Positions 37,001-45,225 of a stretch of 64,000 nucleotides of DNA are shown here, in pieces. Every line of letters begins with the position of its first letter. Within the stretch, counting starts at the first letter, position 1. The notes under the pieces are model-generated. The model ran no database searches. It was not told the DNA's origin and saw nothing but the letters and a program-made list of their open reading frames with translations. The translations under genes and the position numbers were made by a program. This stretch comes from CAIKLP01 sp965279595 (lineage in GTDB: Bacteria > Bacteroidota > Bacteroidia > Sphingobacteriales > Sphingobacteriaceae): assembly GCA_965279595.1 (NCBI GenBank), contig OZ257246.1:1426001-1490000 (forward strand), given 5' to 3'.

Positions 37001-37062
37001 TTACCTATTTAACCTCTCCTCAAGAGAAGACCTATAGTATGCAAGTAAGTCTTACATTTTAA
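34051..37062 (+). CDS. susC: SusC/RagA-family TonB-dependent outer membrane transporter
   Basis: A 1003-residue outer-membrane importer. After a signal peptide (1-19) comes a carboxypeptidase-regulatory-like domain (about 20-95), the SusC signature LTDVVVVGYGTKTKREVTGS at the plug entry, the plug (about 110-230, with VVIRGISSISAGGDPLYVVDG and IESIEVLKDAAAAIYGSRGS) and a long barrel ending in a hydrophobic strand with terminal Phe (MQVSLTF). Paired with susD 11 bp downstream and flanked by amylases, it very likely imports maltooligosaccharides. Confidence 0.92.
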   Translation: MKKNLLFIVLLLFGSTLFAQSIKLHIVDANKEPIVGATVILEGTKFASLTDIMGNVTFNNLSPIKYKVKIALLGFKPMYQILEPNTTGTVLNFTLKEDSKELTDVVVVGYGTKTKREVTGSIARISAKELNDLPVQSFESALQAKLPGVQVTTGSGLAGSSAKVVIRGISSISAGGDPLYVVDGIPITQDFFINSNAGAMNNNPLAVINPDDIESIEVLKDAAAAIYGSRGSNGVILITTKTAKKGVNFSYTGSVGVSNPTALPNMLNTDQYLQLYQEAWENDGKTGLATLPNNISWDDARKTNTDWVDLTTQTGIKHSHNVTLSKGTNKYSILGSLSYSNNESYLVGNSYNRTSFRINGDYAITKNIKATVNSSLSRGVNHRINAAWSGGLGSAMSTALPIFPVYNPDGTFYQGGDNPVRVQELKEWQAVENRAINGIGLEVKLTDQLIATGNVNMDYMDLKDDQHNPKELLNSIHVGDASRFWVTVKNYNYFAHLKYKVKLPTIHKLTIMGGYEFQKSKTHSSNYYATSMQGGFQEENAKVVDSLYSYTLTKNPPKESKFNSVFSRFSYGFNNKIFLETTLRMDGSSKFGKNYGFGFFPSYSASWLITEERFLSKFSALSLLKLRASYGKSGNANIDENSRFFIFANNATGYNGNPITYPTNYGNDDLRWETSWTSNIGVDVGFLNDRIIFTAEYYVRNTSDCLMQLALPPSTGIESYYANVGKIQNKGYEFSITSRNIDRTFKWTTLFNIATNRNEVVSTGLYTSDAVGGGTNDTRVVVGSPIGTNYLVRFSHVDAATGRPVYLDKDGNETFTWDPKDRVVAGNVLPDATGGLNNNFSYKNWDLSVLFNFVLGGDIYESSAKRQLGVVTNWNMREDIFDRWQKPGDIAAFPKLTLETSTYGSTTPWINTTMFLHDGTFARLRNVTIGYRVPKQKLVKYKIASMKIALIGTNLLTFTKYPGLDPEIARDFDNVTDRNMSPNITYLTSPQEKTYSMQVSLTF

Positions 37063-37073
37063 TTATTTGAATC

Positions 37074-38486
37074 ATGAGAAATATAAATAAATATATAATC
37101 GTAACTATTTTTTCATTTTTTATTGTGTCAATTACTTCATGTAAAAAGCAATTGGAAGTTGATCAAAGTACATTGTATTTGGAAGACGAAGCAGTATCAA
37201 ATCCACAACAATTACAACAATTTTTAAATTCTTGTTATGATGCTACTGCTAATCAGTTTAATGGAAATTATCAAATGTTTAGTGATTTAATGAGTGATGA
37301 TATTGAAAAGCCATTTAATGATGCTGGAACATTCAGAACAGAAGCATGGAACCGTTCGACAACGATTTTCAATTCAGATGTTGGTATATTATTCCGTGAA
37401 TTATATCGTCCTATTTACCGTATCAATGCAATGGATAGATATTATGAGAACATACCTGGACTAAGTGCTTCAGAGTTAAATAGAATGAAGGCAGAAGGAA
37501 GATTTTTAAGGGCTTTGTGTCATTTTAAAATATTAACCTTATGGGCACAACCTGCTGGATATACAACTGATAATAGTCACTTAGGTATTCCAATTCGTAC
37601 AAAAGTTTCAATCGACCCAATTGCAAGAGCTACAGTGGCTGAAAATTATGCTCAAATAATTTCTGACCTTGATTTTGCAATTGCAAATTTACCTTTAACC
37701 AATGGAAACTATGCAGATATTGATGCGGCAAAATCTTTGAAAGCATTGGTGTTATTTCAAAAAAATGATTTAGCTGGTTCATTAATCTTAATTGATGAAA
37801 TAATTAGTTCTAATAGATTTACTTTTAGTGATTCATTAGATAGATATTATACTAATAATTGTAGTCCAACGAGTAGAAATTCAGAATTTATTTTTGCATT
37901 TTCAAGCACTAGCTTAGCAGATAATAGAGGGTCAACTTTTATAAATAATTATAGAAGTGATTTGGGTGCGCCATCATTAGGGATAAGAAAAGAAATATAT
38001 GATATCATTAATAGTGATTCAACTGATGCTAGAATTGCTTTTGTTAAAGCAATAAATGCAGGCCAGGCCAATGAGTTTTTTGTAACAACTAAATTCAACA
38101 ATAATTATTTTGGAACTCCTGCAATTACAGTAACTCAATTACTTTTAACTCGTTCAGAAATATTAGCAAGATTAAATCAAAACCTGCCTCAAGCTGTTTC
38201 AGATGTGAATATGATTATTGCAAGAGCATACCCTACCAATGCTAATAAACTTTTAGCTTCGAATGAATCTGCTGCAAATATTCTAATTACTGTTGAATCT
38301 GAAAGAAGAAAAGAACTCTTTTGTGAAGGAGATCGAGTGCAATATATGAGAAGAAAAGGGGCATTCTATGATCCATCAACCACCATTAGAGGTGCCTTGT
38401 GGAGTTGTGATGGTTTAACTTTTCAGTTTCCTAGTACTGAAGGTTCTGCTGTGTTTGTTTTTAACCCAACCGGTAACTGTAATTAA
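37074..38486 (+). CDS. susD: SusD/RagB-family starch-binding outer membrane lipoprotein
   Basis: A 470-residue lipoprotein: signal peptide with lipobox ITSC (lipidated Cys23) and the SusD-like helical TPR scaffold (AEGRFLRALCHFKILTLWAQPAGY, ERRKELFCEGDRVQYMRRKG). It forms the lid of the SusC channel and binds the oligosaccharide. The gene is 11 bp after susC and 26 bp before the next lipoprotein gene. The substrate is inferred as starch-derived from the neighbouring GH13 genes. Confidence 0.9.
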   Translation: MRNINKYIIVTIFSFFIVSITSCKKQLEVDQSTLYLEDEAVSNPQQLQQFLNSCYDATANQFNGNYQMFSDLMSDDIEKPFNDAGTFRTEAWNRSTTIFNSDVGILFRELYRPIYRINAMDRYYENIPGLSASELNRMKAEGRFLRALCHFKILTLWAQPAGYTTDNSHLGIPIRTKVSIDPIARATVAENYAQIISDLDFAIANLPLTNGNYADIDAAKSLKALVLFQKNDLAGSLILIDEIISSNRFTFSDSLDRYYTNNCSPTSRNSEFIFAFSSTSLADNRGSTFINNYRSDLGAPSLGIRKEIYDIINSDSTDARIAFVKAINAGQANEFFVTTKFNNNYFGTPAITVTQLLLTRSEILARLNQNLPQAVSDVNMIIARAYPTNANKLLASNESAANILITVESERRKELFCEGDRVQYMRRKGAFYDPSTTIRGALWSCDGLTFQFPSTEGSAVFVFNPTGNCN

Positions 38487-38512
38487 TCGTATATTTTCAA
38501 TATATAAAAGAT

Positions 38513-39010
38513 ATGAAAAAGAAAAGTATAGTCATAGCAGTATTGATAAGCATCAGTCTACTTGCATGTAAAAAAGAATATGAAAATATTGGCACCCCAT
38601 CTAGTAAAATAGAAGGTGTGAAATCTGATTGGGGTTTAACTAAATTTACTATATCAGATAAATCAACAGTTGTTGAAGAGAAAATGGATTTAACAGATTT
38701 CTTTTCAGGAAATGTAATTACACCAAATATAAAATTTAGTATTAATGGCGTAGATACAACTTATACTTGTGATACTACAGGTTTACCTTATAATGTATTT
38801 GGTTCAATAGCTGGTAGATGGAGATTTGATAATAATGAGACACCAACTAAACTTTTGTTATTGCCAGAAAATAATGGTGATTTAGTTGAACTAACATTAT
38901 TAGCACCCATTCGTACTGTTGATAATACTTTAAAAGTGAGCAAATCTGTTTACTGTGGAGGCAATGTTGTTTTTACCTATGATTTAGAATTTGCACGTAG
39001 AACTAATTAA
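38513..39010 (+). CDS. Small lipoprotein of the starch operon, unknown family
   Basis: A 165-residue protein with a lipoprotein signal (lipobox LLAC, Cys19) and a beta-rich mature part that may form a lipocalin- or DUF5004-like barrel (WGLTKFTISDKST, GRWRFDNNETPTKLLLLPEN). No catalytic motif. It sits between susD and another secreted gene, the position occupied by SusE/SusF-type starch-binding lipoproteins in other loci, but it is much shorter than those. Surface exposure and glycan binding are only inferred from position. Confidence 0.6.
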   Translation: MKKKSIVIAVLISISLLACKKEYENIGTPSSKIEGVKSDWGLTKFTISDKSTVVEEKMDLTDFFSGNVITPNIKFSINGVDTTYTCDTTGLPYNVFGSIAGRWRFDNNETPTKLLLLPENNGDLVELTLLAPIRTVDNTLKVSKSVYCGGNVVFTYDLEFARRTN

Positions 39011-39020
39011 TCAGAAAGAC

Positions 39021-39893
39021 ATGAAAAAAATATTTTTAGCATTTATGCTTTTTGTTTTTGTAGGAAAAGTTTCTGCACAAATAGCTTGGATTGATCCAGA
39101 GCCTACAGATGTGACAAAGTCAATTCGATTATATGTTGACTTAAGTAAATTAGATATGTCATTAGAACATAATCAATTGTTGTTCGCTAATCCCGGACCG
39201 TTTTATATTTGGACTTGGTCTCCATTTGAATTTGCAGTGGGCTCACCCAAAGTAAATGGTGAAGGAGAAAAACCTTGGAAAAGTTCGAATGAATTATTGA
39301 AGATGACCAAAGATGATAGTAAAGGCGCCAATGTATATTACTATGAAATGATTCCTACTGAATTTTATGAAGTTGCTGCAGCTGCTGTTTATGAAAAAGG
39401 AATTAACTTTTTAGTAAAGCCAAAAGATGGGGGAGGATATGGTGATCCGGATATTAAATCTTCAGATTTTATTTTACCTGTCACCGCTCCAAGATTGGAT
39501 AAAGGAACTTTATATGCTTTCCCATCTGTATTATTAAAAGATGAAATAGCTTCCATTATTTATGATAATACTGTAGAAACAAAAGTAAGTATGCAAGGGC
39601 TGAATCAAGGAGATGTATTGCTTTATATTAAAGCTACAGTTGAAGATACTGCTACTGGAATAACATCAACCATTGAGCCAGCTAAATTTTTAAAATTGCA
39701 AGATGTTCCAAAATTGGAAATGAAAAAAGATGCAACAGGTAAGTTCAAAATAACCATGATCCCAAGTAAATTTTTAGCAATACCAGCGAATAGACAATTG
39801 AACGAAATTGAAATTACCATTCGCAAAAGGGCCTATGCCACTGGTGCTGATCAAATAGATCAAAGAATTAAAATTAAAGCAGGATGCCAATAA
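39021..39893 (+). CDS. Secreted protein of the starch operon, unknown, possibly starch-binding
   Basis: A 290-residue exported protein with a type I signal peptide (MKKIFLAFMLFVFVGKVSAQ). The frame is open from 38991 within the preceding gene, but ATG 39021 begins at the signal. The mature N-terminal half (AWIDPEPTDVTKSIRLYVDLSK ... YYEMIPTEFYEV) resembles by eye the N-terminal domain of the 931-residue amylase (INPTFATQNDQVTIFFDASK ... FSLTYTIKTFYAV) at matching spacing, suggesting a shared starch-binding-like fold. It has no lipobox and no T9SS domain. It is the last gene of the operon, closed by the terminator at 39926. Confidence 0.6.
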   Translation: MKKIFLAFMLFVFVGKVSAQIAWIDPEPTDVTKSIRLYVDLSKLDMSLEHNQLLFANPGPFYIWTWSPFEFAVGSPKVNGEGEKPWKSSNELLKMTKDDSKGANVYYYEMIPTEFYEVAAAAVYEKGINFLVKPKDGGGYGDPDIKSSDFILPVTAPRLDKGTLYAFPSVLLKDEIASIIYDNTVETKVSMQGLNQGDVLLYIKATVEDTATGITSTIEPAKFLKLQDVPKLEMKKDATGKFKITMIPSKFLAIPANRQLNEIEITIRKRAYATGADQIDQRIKIKAGCQ

Positions 39894-39925
39894 GAAAATT
39901 AGTGTTTGTAGTATAGATAGAAAGT

Positions 39926-39956
39926 GCTCGAACAGAAATGTTCGGGCCTTTTTTTT
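39926..39956 (+). terminator. Intrinsic terminator of the amylase/susCD operon
   Basis: A 9-bp stem with one G-T pair (GCTCGAACA 39926-39934; TGTTCGGGC 39939-39947, 4-nt loop) followed by C and eight T (39949-39956). Confidence 0.8.
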
Positions 39957-39993
39957 ATAAATTGACGAAATTCGCAAATATGTTAAATTCTTC

Positions 39994-40001
39994 TATTTTT
40001 G
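39994..40001 (+). promoter_or_regulatory. -7 box of the GT2 gene
   Basis: TATTTTTG matches TAnnTTTG and ends 4 nt before ATG 40006, implying a leaderless or near-leaderless transcript. Upstream only TTC (39971-39973) is found at the -33 position. Confidence 0.4.
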
Positions 40002-40005
40002 TAAC

Positions 40006-40755
40006 ATGTTCAATAATAAGAAAGTAGTTGTAGTTCTTCCTGCCTATAATGCGGCGCAAACATTAGAGAAAACTTATAATGAAATTCCATTTGATATAGT
40101 TGATGATGTCATTTTAGTTGATGATGCTAGCAAAGACAATACTTCAGAGGTTGCCAAAAAAATAGGTATAAACCATGTTATTAGACATGAGAAGAACAAA
40201 GGCTATGGAGGCAATCAGAAATCATGCTATGATAAAGCTTTAGCACTGAATGCAGATATTGTAATCATGCTTCATCCCGATTATCAATATACCCCCAAAT
40301 TAATTACAGCTATGGTTAGTATCATTGGTAACGATTTATATCATGTTGTATTTGGTTCACGTATTTTAGGAAAAGGCGCATTGAAAGGCGGAATGCCATT
40401 GTATAAATACATTGCAAATAGAGGGTTGACTTTTATTCAAAATGTATTAATGGGACAAAAGCTTTCTGAATATCATACAGGTTACAGATCATTCTCTAAA
40501 GAAGTTTTACAATCTGTTAATTACCACGCTAACTCTGATGATTTTGTTTTTGATAATCAAATGATAGCTCAAATTTGTTTTGAGAATTTTGAAATTGCAG
40601 AAGTAACCTGTCCAACCAAATATTTTGAAGAAGCCTCATCTATTAATTTTAGAAGAAGCTCCATTTATGGACTTGGCGTTCTTTCAGTTTCTATTGGCTT
40701 TTTTTTAGAAAAAATTGGCATAGGAAAAAGAGCTATTTATAAAAAGAAAAATTAA
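40006..40755 (+). CDS. Family 2 glycosyltransferase (DPM1/polyprenyl-phosphate sugar synthase-like)
   Basis: A 249-residue GT-A fold enzyme with VVVVLPAYNAAQTLEKTY at the N-terminus, the nucleotide-binding VDDASKDNTSEVA, GYGGNQKSCYDKAL, the metal site LHPDYQYTPKL and HTGYRSFSKEVL. These match the group transferring sugars to polyprenyl phosphate or in envelope glycan synthesis. Only one weak C-terminal hydrophobic stretch is seen. Substrates are unknown. Its stop shares TTAA (40752-40755) with the convergent M3 peptidase gene. Confidence 0.85.
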   Translation: MFNNKKVVVVLPAYNAAQTLEKTYNEIPFDIVDDVILVDDASKDNTSEVAKKIGINHVIRHEKNKGYGGNQKSCYDKALALNADIVIMLHPDYQYTPKLITAMVSIIGNDLYHVVFGSRILGKGALKGGMPLYKYIANRGLTFIQNVLMGQKLSEYHTGYRSFSKEVLQSVNYHANSDDFVFDNQMIAQICFENFEIAEVTCPTKYFEEASSINFRRSSIYGLGVLSVSIGFFLEKIGIGKRAIYKKKN

Positions 40756-42464
40756 TTTTCTAAGGCTTCTAATTCAGCTGAAATAAATGCGATTAATTCT
40801 TTTACATATGCAGGAGAAAAATCAAATTTAATTCCTGCAGTTTCATAAATTTCTTTAATTGATTTAGTATAACCCAATTTCAATGCGTTTAAATAGTCTG
40901 TCAAAGCCTTATCTGGGTTGGATTTGAAGTTTCTATAAATTGCAATAGCCCCTAATTGTGCAATTGCATATTCGATATAATAAAATGGCACTTCAAATAA
41001 ATGAAGTTGTTTTTGCCAAATGTTTTTCTTCTGTTCGGGGTAGTTATTCCAATCAACAAAGTTGGCTCCAAATCTATCAAAAATCAGTTCCCAATTTTCT
41101 GTTCTTTCTGCAATAGTGTGGTTTGGATGTGTATAAATCCAATGCTGAAATGCATCAATGGTTGCAACCCAAGGCAATGTTTTTAATACATCTTTTAGGT
41201 GTTCTTCTTTTGCTCTTTTTAAGTCTTCATTTGAATTGAAAAAAATATCCCAATGCGACATAGAAATTAATTCCATACTCATGGAGGCAACTTCTGCAAC
41301 TTCTGATGGAACATGTTTGAAATCATTCAATGCTAAATGACTACTTACAAAAGTGTGAATGGCATGACCACCTTCATGAACCATTGTTGTTAAATCTCTA
41401 ACAGAATTTGCTGCATTCATGAAAATAAATGGAGCTCCAGTTTCTGCTAAAGGATAATTATATCCTCCAGGTGCTTTCCCTTTTCTTGATTCTAAATCTA
41501 TTAATTGATTGGCCTTCATACTTGCTAAATAACCTCCTAATTCAGGACTTAATTTACTGAAACATAAAATAGTTTTGTCTATTAAATCTTCTGGTCCATC
41601 AAAAGGAATAAGCGCTGGTTTACCGCTCACATCAACTTCTAAATCGTATGGTTGTAAACTATCAATTCCCATTTGTGCTTTTCTTTTTTCTGCCAAAGAT
41701 TTCAGCACAGGCACTACTTCTTGTTCAATTGCCTTATGAAATTGTAAACAATCTTCTGCGGAATAGTCAAATCTGCCTAATGATTCAAACATATAATCAC
41801 GAAAATTAGCGAAGTCAGCATTGATTGCAACTTGGTTTCTTAACGCAATTAATTTGTTAAATAATTCATCTAAATTGTTTTTGTCTTGTAATCTTCTAGT
41901 TTGAATTTTTTCGTAAACCTCTTTCCTTAAATCTCTATTCTGATCTTTTAAAAAATTGCTTGCCTGTTCTAATGTGTATTCTTTTTCATTGATGATAACA
42001 GTCATGGCACCAGCAATGCTACCGTATTTTTGTTGTTCAATTTGCAATTCTGTGAATAATGGAATATTTATTTCTCTAAATATTTCGTATTGTTTTTTTA
42101 ATGACCTTAAGTAAATGAAATAAGTTTTTTCATCTAATTCATCAATTAAATTATTTTTTAGAAATTTCTCATTCAGTAGATTAGAGAATTCAGCAAGTTT
42201 AGGTTCAATTTCAGTTGCAAAATATTCAAATGCTTTTTGATAGATTTCATTTGTTGTATCGCAGGTCATTTGAATATAACGCCAAGCAAAATCTTCTTCT
42301 AATAAGGCCTCTAATTCACTTCTATCTTTTAACCATTTTTCGAGTTCAGCAACTTCATTTATTTCTCTTTGAAGTAAATTCTCAAAATATGGATAAATTG
42401 TTTTCCAAGTTATAGTGATATCAAGTGGTAAGAACTCTCTTTTAGGTGAATGCATATGTAACAT
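40752..42464 (-). CDS. M3-family oligoendopeptidase
   Basis: A 570-residue cytosolic zinc metallopeptidase. The HExxH motif is present as MVHEGGHAIHTF (His363, Glu364, His367), with the third zinc ligand expected in SEVAEVASMSMELIS about 28 residues later. The N-terminal helical domain and length match PepF/oligoendopeptidase F-like members that trim short peptides. Two candidate starts exist (42464 and an in-frame ATG at 42455). It lies 4 bp downstream of the UbiA-like gene's region on the opposite strand boundary at 42469 and may not be co-regulated. Confidence 0.88.
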   Translation of the reverse strand: MLHMHSPKREFLPLDITITWKTIYPYFENLLQREINEVAELEKWLKDRSELEALLEEDFAWRYIQMTCDTTNEIYQKAFEYFATEIEPKLAEFSNLLNEKFLKNNLIDELDEKTYFIYLRSLKKQYEIFREINIPLFTELQIEQQKYGSIAGAMTVIINEKEYTLEQASNFLKDQNRDLRKEVYEKIQTRRLQDKNNLDELFNKLIALRNQVAINADFANFRDYMFESLGRFDYSAEDCLQFHKAIEQEVVPVLKSLAEKRKAQMGIDSLQPYDLEVDVSGKPALIPFDGPEDLIDKTILCFSKLSPELGGYLASMKANQLIDLESRKGKAPGGYNYPLAETGAPFIFMNAANSVRDLTTMVHEGGHAIHTFVSSHLALNDFKHVPSEVAEVASMSMELISMSHWDIFFNSNEDLKRAKEEHLKDVLKTLPWVATIDAFQHWIYTHPNHTIAERTENWELIFDRFGANFVDWNNYPEQKKNIWQKQLHLFEVPFYYIEYAIAQLGAIAIYRNFKSNPDKALTDYLNALKLGYTKSIKEIYETAGIKFDFSPAYVKELIAFISAELEALEN

Positions 42465-42468
42465 ATTC

Positions 42469-43320
42469 TTATTTTAAATATAGATCAATCAAAAAGAAAA
42501 TAGAAAAGCTGATACTTGCAAATCCATTGGTAGTCATAAATGCTAAGTTTACTTTACTTAAATCATTGGGCTTTACTATTAAATGTTGATATACCAACAA
42601 TCCACAGAATAGACTAACTCCAATCCAATATGCCAAACCCACATTCATGTAAAATGCAGGAATAATTATAAACGCTGCTGAAAAGATATGAAGAATTGTA
42701 GAAAGAATTAGTGCATTTTTTTTACCTAAAAAGGTTGGAATTGAATTTAATGAAATTGATTTATCAAAATCCACATCTTGCATAGCATAAATAATATCGA
42801 ATCCACTTACCCAAGTCAAAACTGTTAATGAGAACCAAATAGGTAACATTGCGAATTCTGAAGTAACGGTTAAATAGGCACCAATAGGAGCAAGGGCTAA
42901 GCCTAAGCCTAAAACAAAATGGCAAAGTGCGGTAAATCTTTTTGTATAGCTATATCCTAAAATAATAATTAATGCAATTGGTGATAAGTAAAAACAAAGA
43001 GTGTTGATGAAATAGGTACTAGCAATAAAAAACAAACAATTTACAATTACAAATAGCAATGCTGATTTTGGTTTAATTATTCCTGAAGGTATTTCTCTTA
43101 TTTTTGTACGAGGATTTTTATCGTCGAAATCTCTGTCTATATATCTGTTGAAAGCCATTGCTGCACTTCTGGCAAATACCATACACAATAACATGAGAAA
43201 AAATTTATTCAAACTAAAATCAAATTGTTGAGTGTGAATTGCTAAAAAAAATCCAATAACTGCAAAGGGTAATGCAAAAATGGTATGGCTGAATTTAATT
43301 AGCGAAAGATAATTTTTCAT
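42469..43320 (-). CDS. UbiA-family polyprenyltransferase (4-hydroxybenzoate polyprenyltransferase-like)
   Basis: A 283-residue inner-membrane protein with about eight helices and both Asp-rich motifs of UbiA enzymes: NRYIDRDFDDKNPRT and YAMQDVDFDKS. It attaches a polyprenyl chain to an aromatic acceptor. Because Bacteroidetes normally make menaquinone, a role as the prenyltransferase of the futalosine pathway (MqnP-like) is possible; no other quinone genes are in the window to decide. Its start overlaps the last base of the engB stop, so the two are probably co-transcribed. Confidence 0.85.
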   Translation of the reverse strand: MKNYLSLIKFSHTIFALPFAVIGFFLAIHTQQFDFSLNKFFLMLLCMVFARSAAMAFNRYIDRDFDDKNPRTKIREIPSGIIKPKSALLFVIVNCLFFIASTYFINTLCFYLSPIALIIILGYSYTKRFTALCHFVLGLGLALAPIGAYLTVTSEFAMLPIWFSLTVLTWVSGFDIIYAMQDVDFDKSISLNSIPTFLGKKNALILSTILHIFSAAFIIIPAFYMNVGLAYWIGVSLFCGLLVYQHLIVKPNDLSKVNLAFMTTNGFASISFSIFFLIDLYLK

Positions 43321-43925
43321 TAGAAATTAGAATAATTTTCATTGATATGATGAATGTAATTCAGAAGTTCTTCTCTTCCCAATTGTTCTTCTGCTGAAGT
43401 GATAAATTGAGTTGGAATTTCTTCCCAAGTTTTTAGCATTTCTGTTTTAAATAATTCAACATTAGTATGAGTTCTCAATTTTGATTGCTTATCAGCTTTT
43501 GTGAATACCAAAACAAATGGAATTGATTTACTTCCTAGCCAACCAAGAAATTCAATATCATTTTTCTGTGGACTTAATCTTGAATCAATCAAAACCATTA
43601 CACATTGTAAATTCTCTCTGCTTTCTAAATAAGTTTTGATCATTTTTTCCCATGAAGAACGATTAGTTCTAGAGGTTTTGGCGAAACCATAACCAGGTAA
43701 ATCAACTAAATACCAATTATCATTAATAATGAAATGATTTATAACCTGCGTTTTTCCTGGATTTTGAGATGTTTTAGCCAAGCCTTTTTTGTTGCAAAGC
43801 ATATTTATCAAAGATGATTTTCCAACATTAGAACGGCCTATAAAAGCATATTCTGGTAAATTAGGTGTTGGTAATCTATCTTGTTTCGTATTGCTGATCA
43901 CAAATTCAGCTGTTTTTACATTCAT
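43320..43925 (-). CDS. engB: Ribosome biogenesis GTPase EngB/YsxC/YihA
   Basis: A 201-residue single-domain GTPase acting in 50S subunit assembly. G1 is GRSNVGKS (residues 30-37), G3 is DLPGYGFA and G4 is FTKADKQS; all are intact. Normal length. It overlaps the UbiA-like gene by one base. A near-consensus -7 box (TATCTTCG, minus strand 43930-43937) ends 4 nt before the start codon, with a TTG 23 nt further upstream. Confidence 0.92.
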   Translation of the reverse strand: MNVKTAEFVISNTKQDRLPTPNLPEYAFIGRSNVGKSSLINMLCNKKGLAKTSQNPGKTQVINHFIINDNWYLVDLPGYGFAKTSRTNRSSWEKMIKTYLESRENLQCVMVLIDSRLSPQKNDIEFLGWLGSKSIPFVLVFTKADKQSKLRTHTNVELFKTEMLKTWEEIPTQFITSAEEQLGREELLNYIHHINENYSNF

Positions 43926-43929
43926 AACG

Positions 43930-43937
43930 CGAAGATA
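43930..43937 (-). promoter_or_regulatory. -7-like box of engB
   Basis: TATCTTCG on the minus strand, one mismatch from TAnnTTTG, 4 nt from ATG 43925; TTG is present after a 23-nt spacer. Another near-leaderless arrangement. Confidence 0.35.
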
Positions 43938-44001
43938 AGATTAATTGCAAATGAATAATCCAACTGTTCCAAATAAGCAGTACTTATTGTATTAGTTTGT
44001 T

Positions 44002-44643
44002 TTAATTCTCTTCAACTAAGAATTTGAATCCAAAGCAAATGATGTAAGATTTTTGGGTAAGGATACCAAAAGGATCTTTACTTAAATTTCTATTGAAGTT
44101 GGTAAGCCTTTGCCATTCAAAAAATATAGAAGCTCTTTTTAAATCATAATCTACCCCAATTCCATACATGAGGTTCAATTGTATTGGAGCAAGAGTAAAA
44201 TCTAAATTGGCAGATTGTTTGTTACTTGCTTCGAAATATGGGCCGAAAAGGAAGTAGGGTAATATTTTTGGAACTTCTGGAATCTGGTATTTTAATTTTC
44301 CTTCAAATGCCAAGAAAAAATTTCTAGTGTTAATTGATTCATTAATATTTATTGAATCGCTAAGTGTAAGATTTGGGTTTGGCACTTTATATTTTGCAAT
44401 ACTATTTCTTTCAATAATTCCAATTCCTGTTTTTAAACTAAAATTTGAATAATGATACAGCTCGGCATAGAATTGGCCATATACACTTCCAGCCCAATTT
44501 CCGTTTCTTTTAACTGAGCCATTTGCTGATTGGTAGCTGCTTTTTGTGTTTGAAACACCTAATTTAATTCCATATTCTTTAATTTGCCCCTTACATAAAA
44601 ATGGTGCTATTAGAATAAAAAATATTATCTGAAATTTGTGCAT
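44002..44643 (-). CDS. Outer membrane beta-barrel protein, unknown
   Basis: A 213-residue exported protein: signal peptide (about 1-19, MHKFQIIFFILIAPFLCKG) and a mature part of alternating amphipathic strands (IKEYGIKLGVSNTKSS, FAEGKLKYQIP, LPYFLFGPYFEAS, YIICFGFKFLV), typical of small porin-like PorT/OmpA-barrel proteins of Bacteroidetes. No specific family or function can be given. It stands alone, divergent from the small helical gene at 44745. Confidence 0.6.
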   Translation of the reverse strand: MHKFQIIFFILIAPFLCKGQIKEYGIKLGVSNTKSSYQSANGSVKRNGNWAGSVYGQFYAELYHYSNFSLKTGIGIIERNSIAKYKVPNPNLTLSDSININESINTRNFFLAFEGKLKYQIPEVPKILPYFLFGPYFEASNKQSANLDFTLAPIQLNLMYGIGVDYDLKRASIFFEWQRLTNFNRNLSKDPFGILTQKSYIICFGFKFLVEEN

Positions 44644-44744
44644 CCTTAAATTTAGAAAATAATTACTATAAAAAAACCTTAATTTATGCAGTTGTGGTTA
44701 TTTTATAAAATATTCAATTTTGAAATGAATTAAAAGTTAAAGTT

Positions 44745-45179
44745 ATGAGTCAAAATTATATTGATACCAAAGATTTGATAAATAAAGCACAAAATTTAGT
44801 TGTTCAAATTTATGAATCATTTAAATCCATCCCAAAAGAAGAAATGGATTTTACAATTAAAGCTGAAATTAGTTTGAGGTCAATAATGCTATCCAACAAC
44901 TTATTACATGCTGCAAAAAGCAACAATTCTGTAATGGAGATTTATGAATTATTGAATGATTGCTTAGAGGTTAATATGAATTTGAAAAACACCTTGGGTA
45001 TTGCTGCAAAGTTGAATTTGTTTCCAATTGAGAATTTAAAGGATACAAAAGATTCTATAGATGATATTCAATCAAGTTTAATGCTATGGTTAGAAATGGT
45101 GAAAATTGAAATTGCAGATTCACCAAATCCATTTGGTGGAATTAACTTAAAAAGATTCCTAGAAGGTGGTGATTGCTAG
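44745..45179 (+). CDS. Small all-helical cytosolic protein, unknown
   Basis: A 144-residue protein without signal peptide or membrane segment, predicted by eye to be four amphipathic helices (DLINKAQNLVVQIYESFKS, IKAEISLRSIMLSNNLLHAA, MEIYELLNDCLEVNMNLKN, SIDDIQSSLMLWLEMVKIEI). The pattern is loosely like four-helix-bundle proteins of the 23S-intervening-sequence/Avd type, but the characteristic motifs of that family are not evident. Single gene, ended by the hairpin at 45198-45221. Function unknown. Confidence 0.55.
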   Translation: MSQNYIDTKDLINKAQNLVVQIYESFKSIPKEEMDFTIKAEISLRSIMLSNNLLHAAKSNNSVMEIYELLNDCLEVNMNLKNTLGIAAKLNLFPIENLKDTKDSIDDIQSSLMLWLEMVKIEIADSPNPFGGINLKRFLEGGDC

Positions 45180-45197
45180 TGAGTGGGTTAGGTTAGA

Positions 45198-45221
45198 AAA
45201 AGGGAGCAAATGCTCCCTTTT
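45198..45221. terminator. Bidirectional terminator between the small helical gene and glyS
   Basis: A perfect 11-bp stem (AAAAGGGAGCA 45198-45208; TGCTCCCTTTT 45211-45221) with a tiny loop, flanked by A- and T-runs, between the ends of two convergent genes. Confidence 0.75.
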
Positions 45222-45225
45222 CTGA

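Noticed and set aside
17705..39893. Starch locus as a recently acquired mobile island
   Set aside because: No integrase, transposase, tRNA or flanking direct repeats were seen, and composition looks like the rest of the window.
44745..45179. Diversity-generating-retroelement Avd or 23S intervening-sequence protein
   Set aside because: Helical bundle pattern is similar, but there is no reverse transcriptase, template repeat or rRNA gene, and family motifs are not evident.
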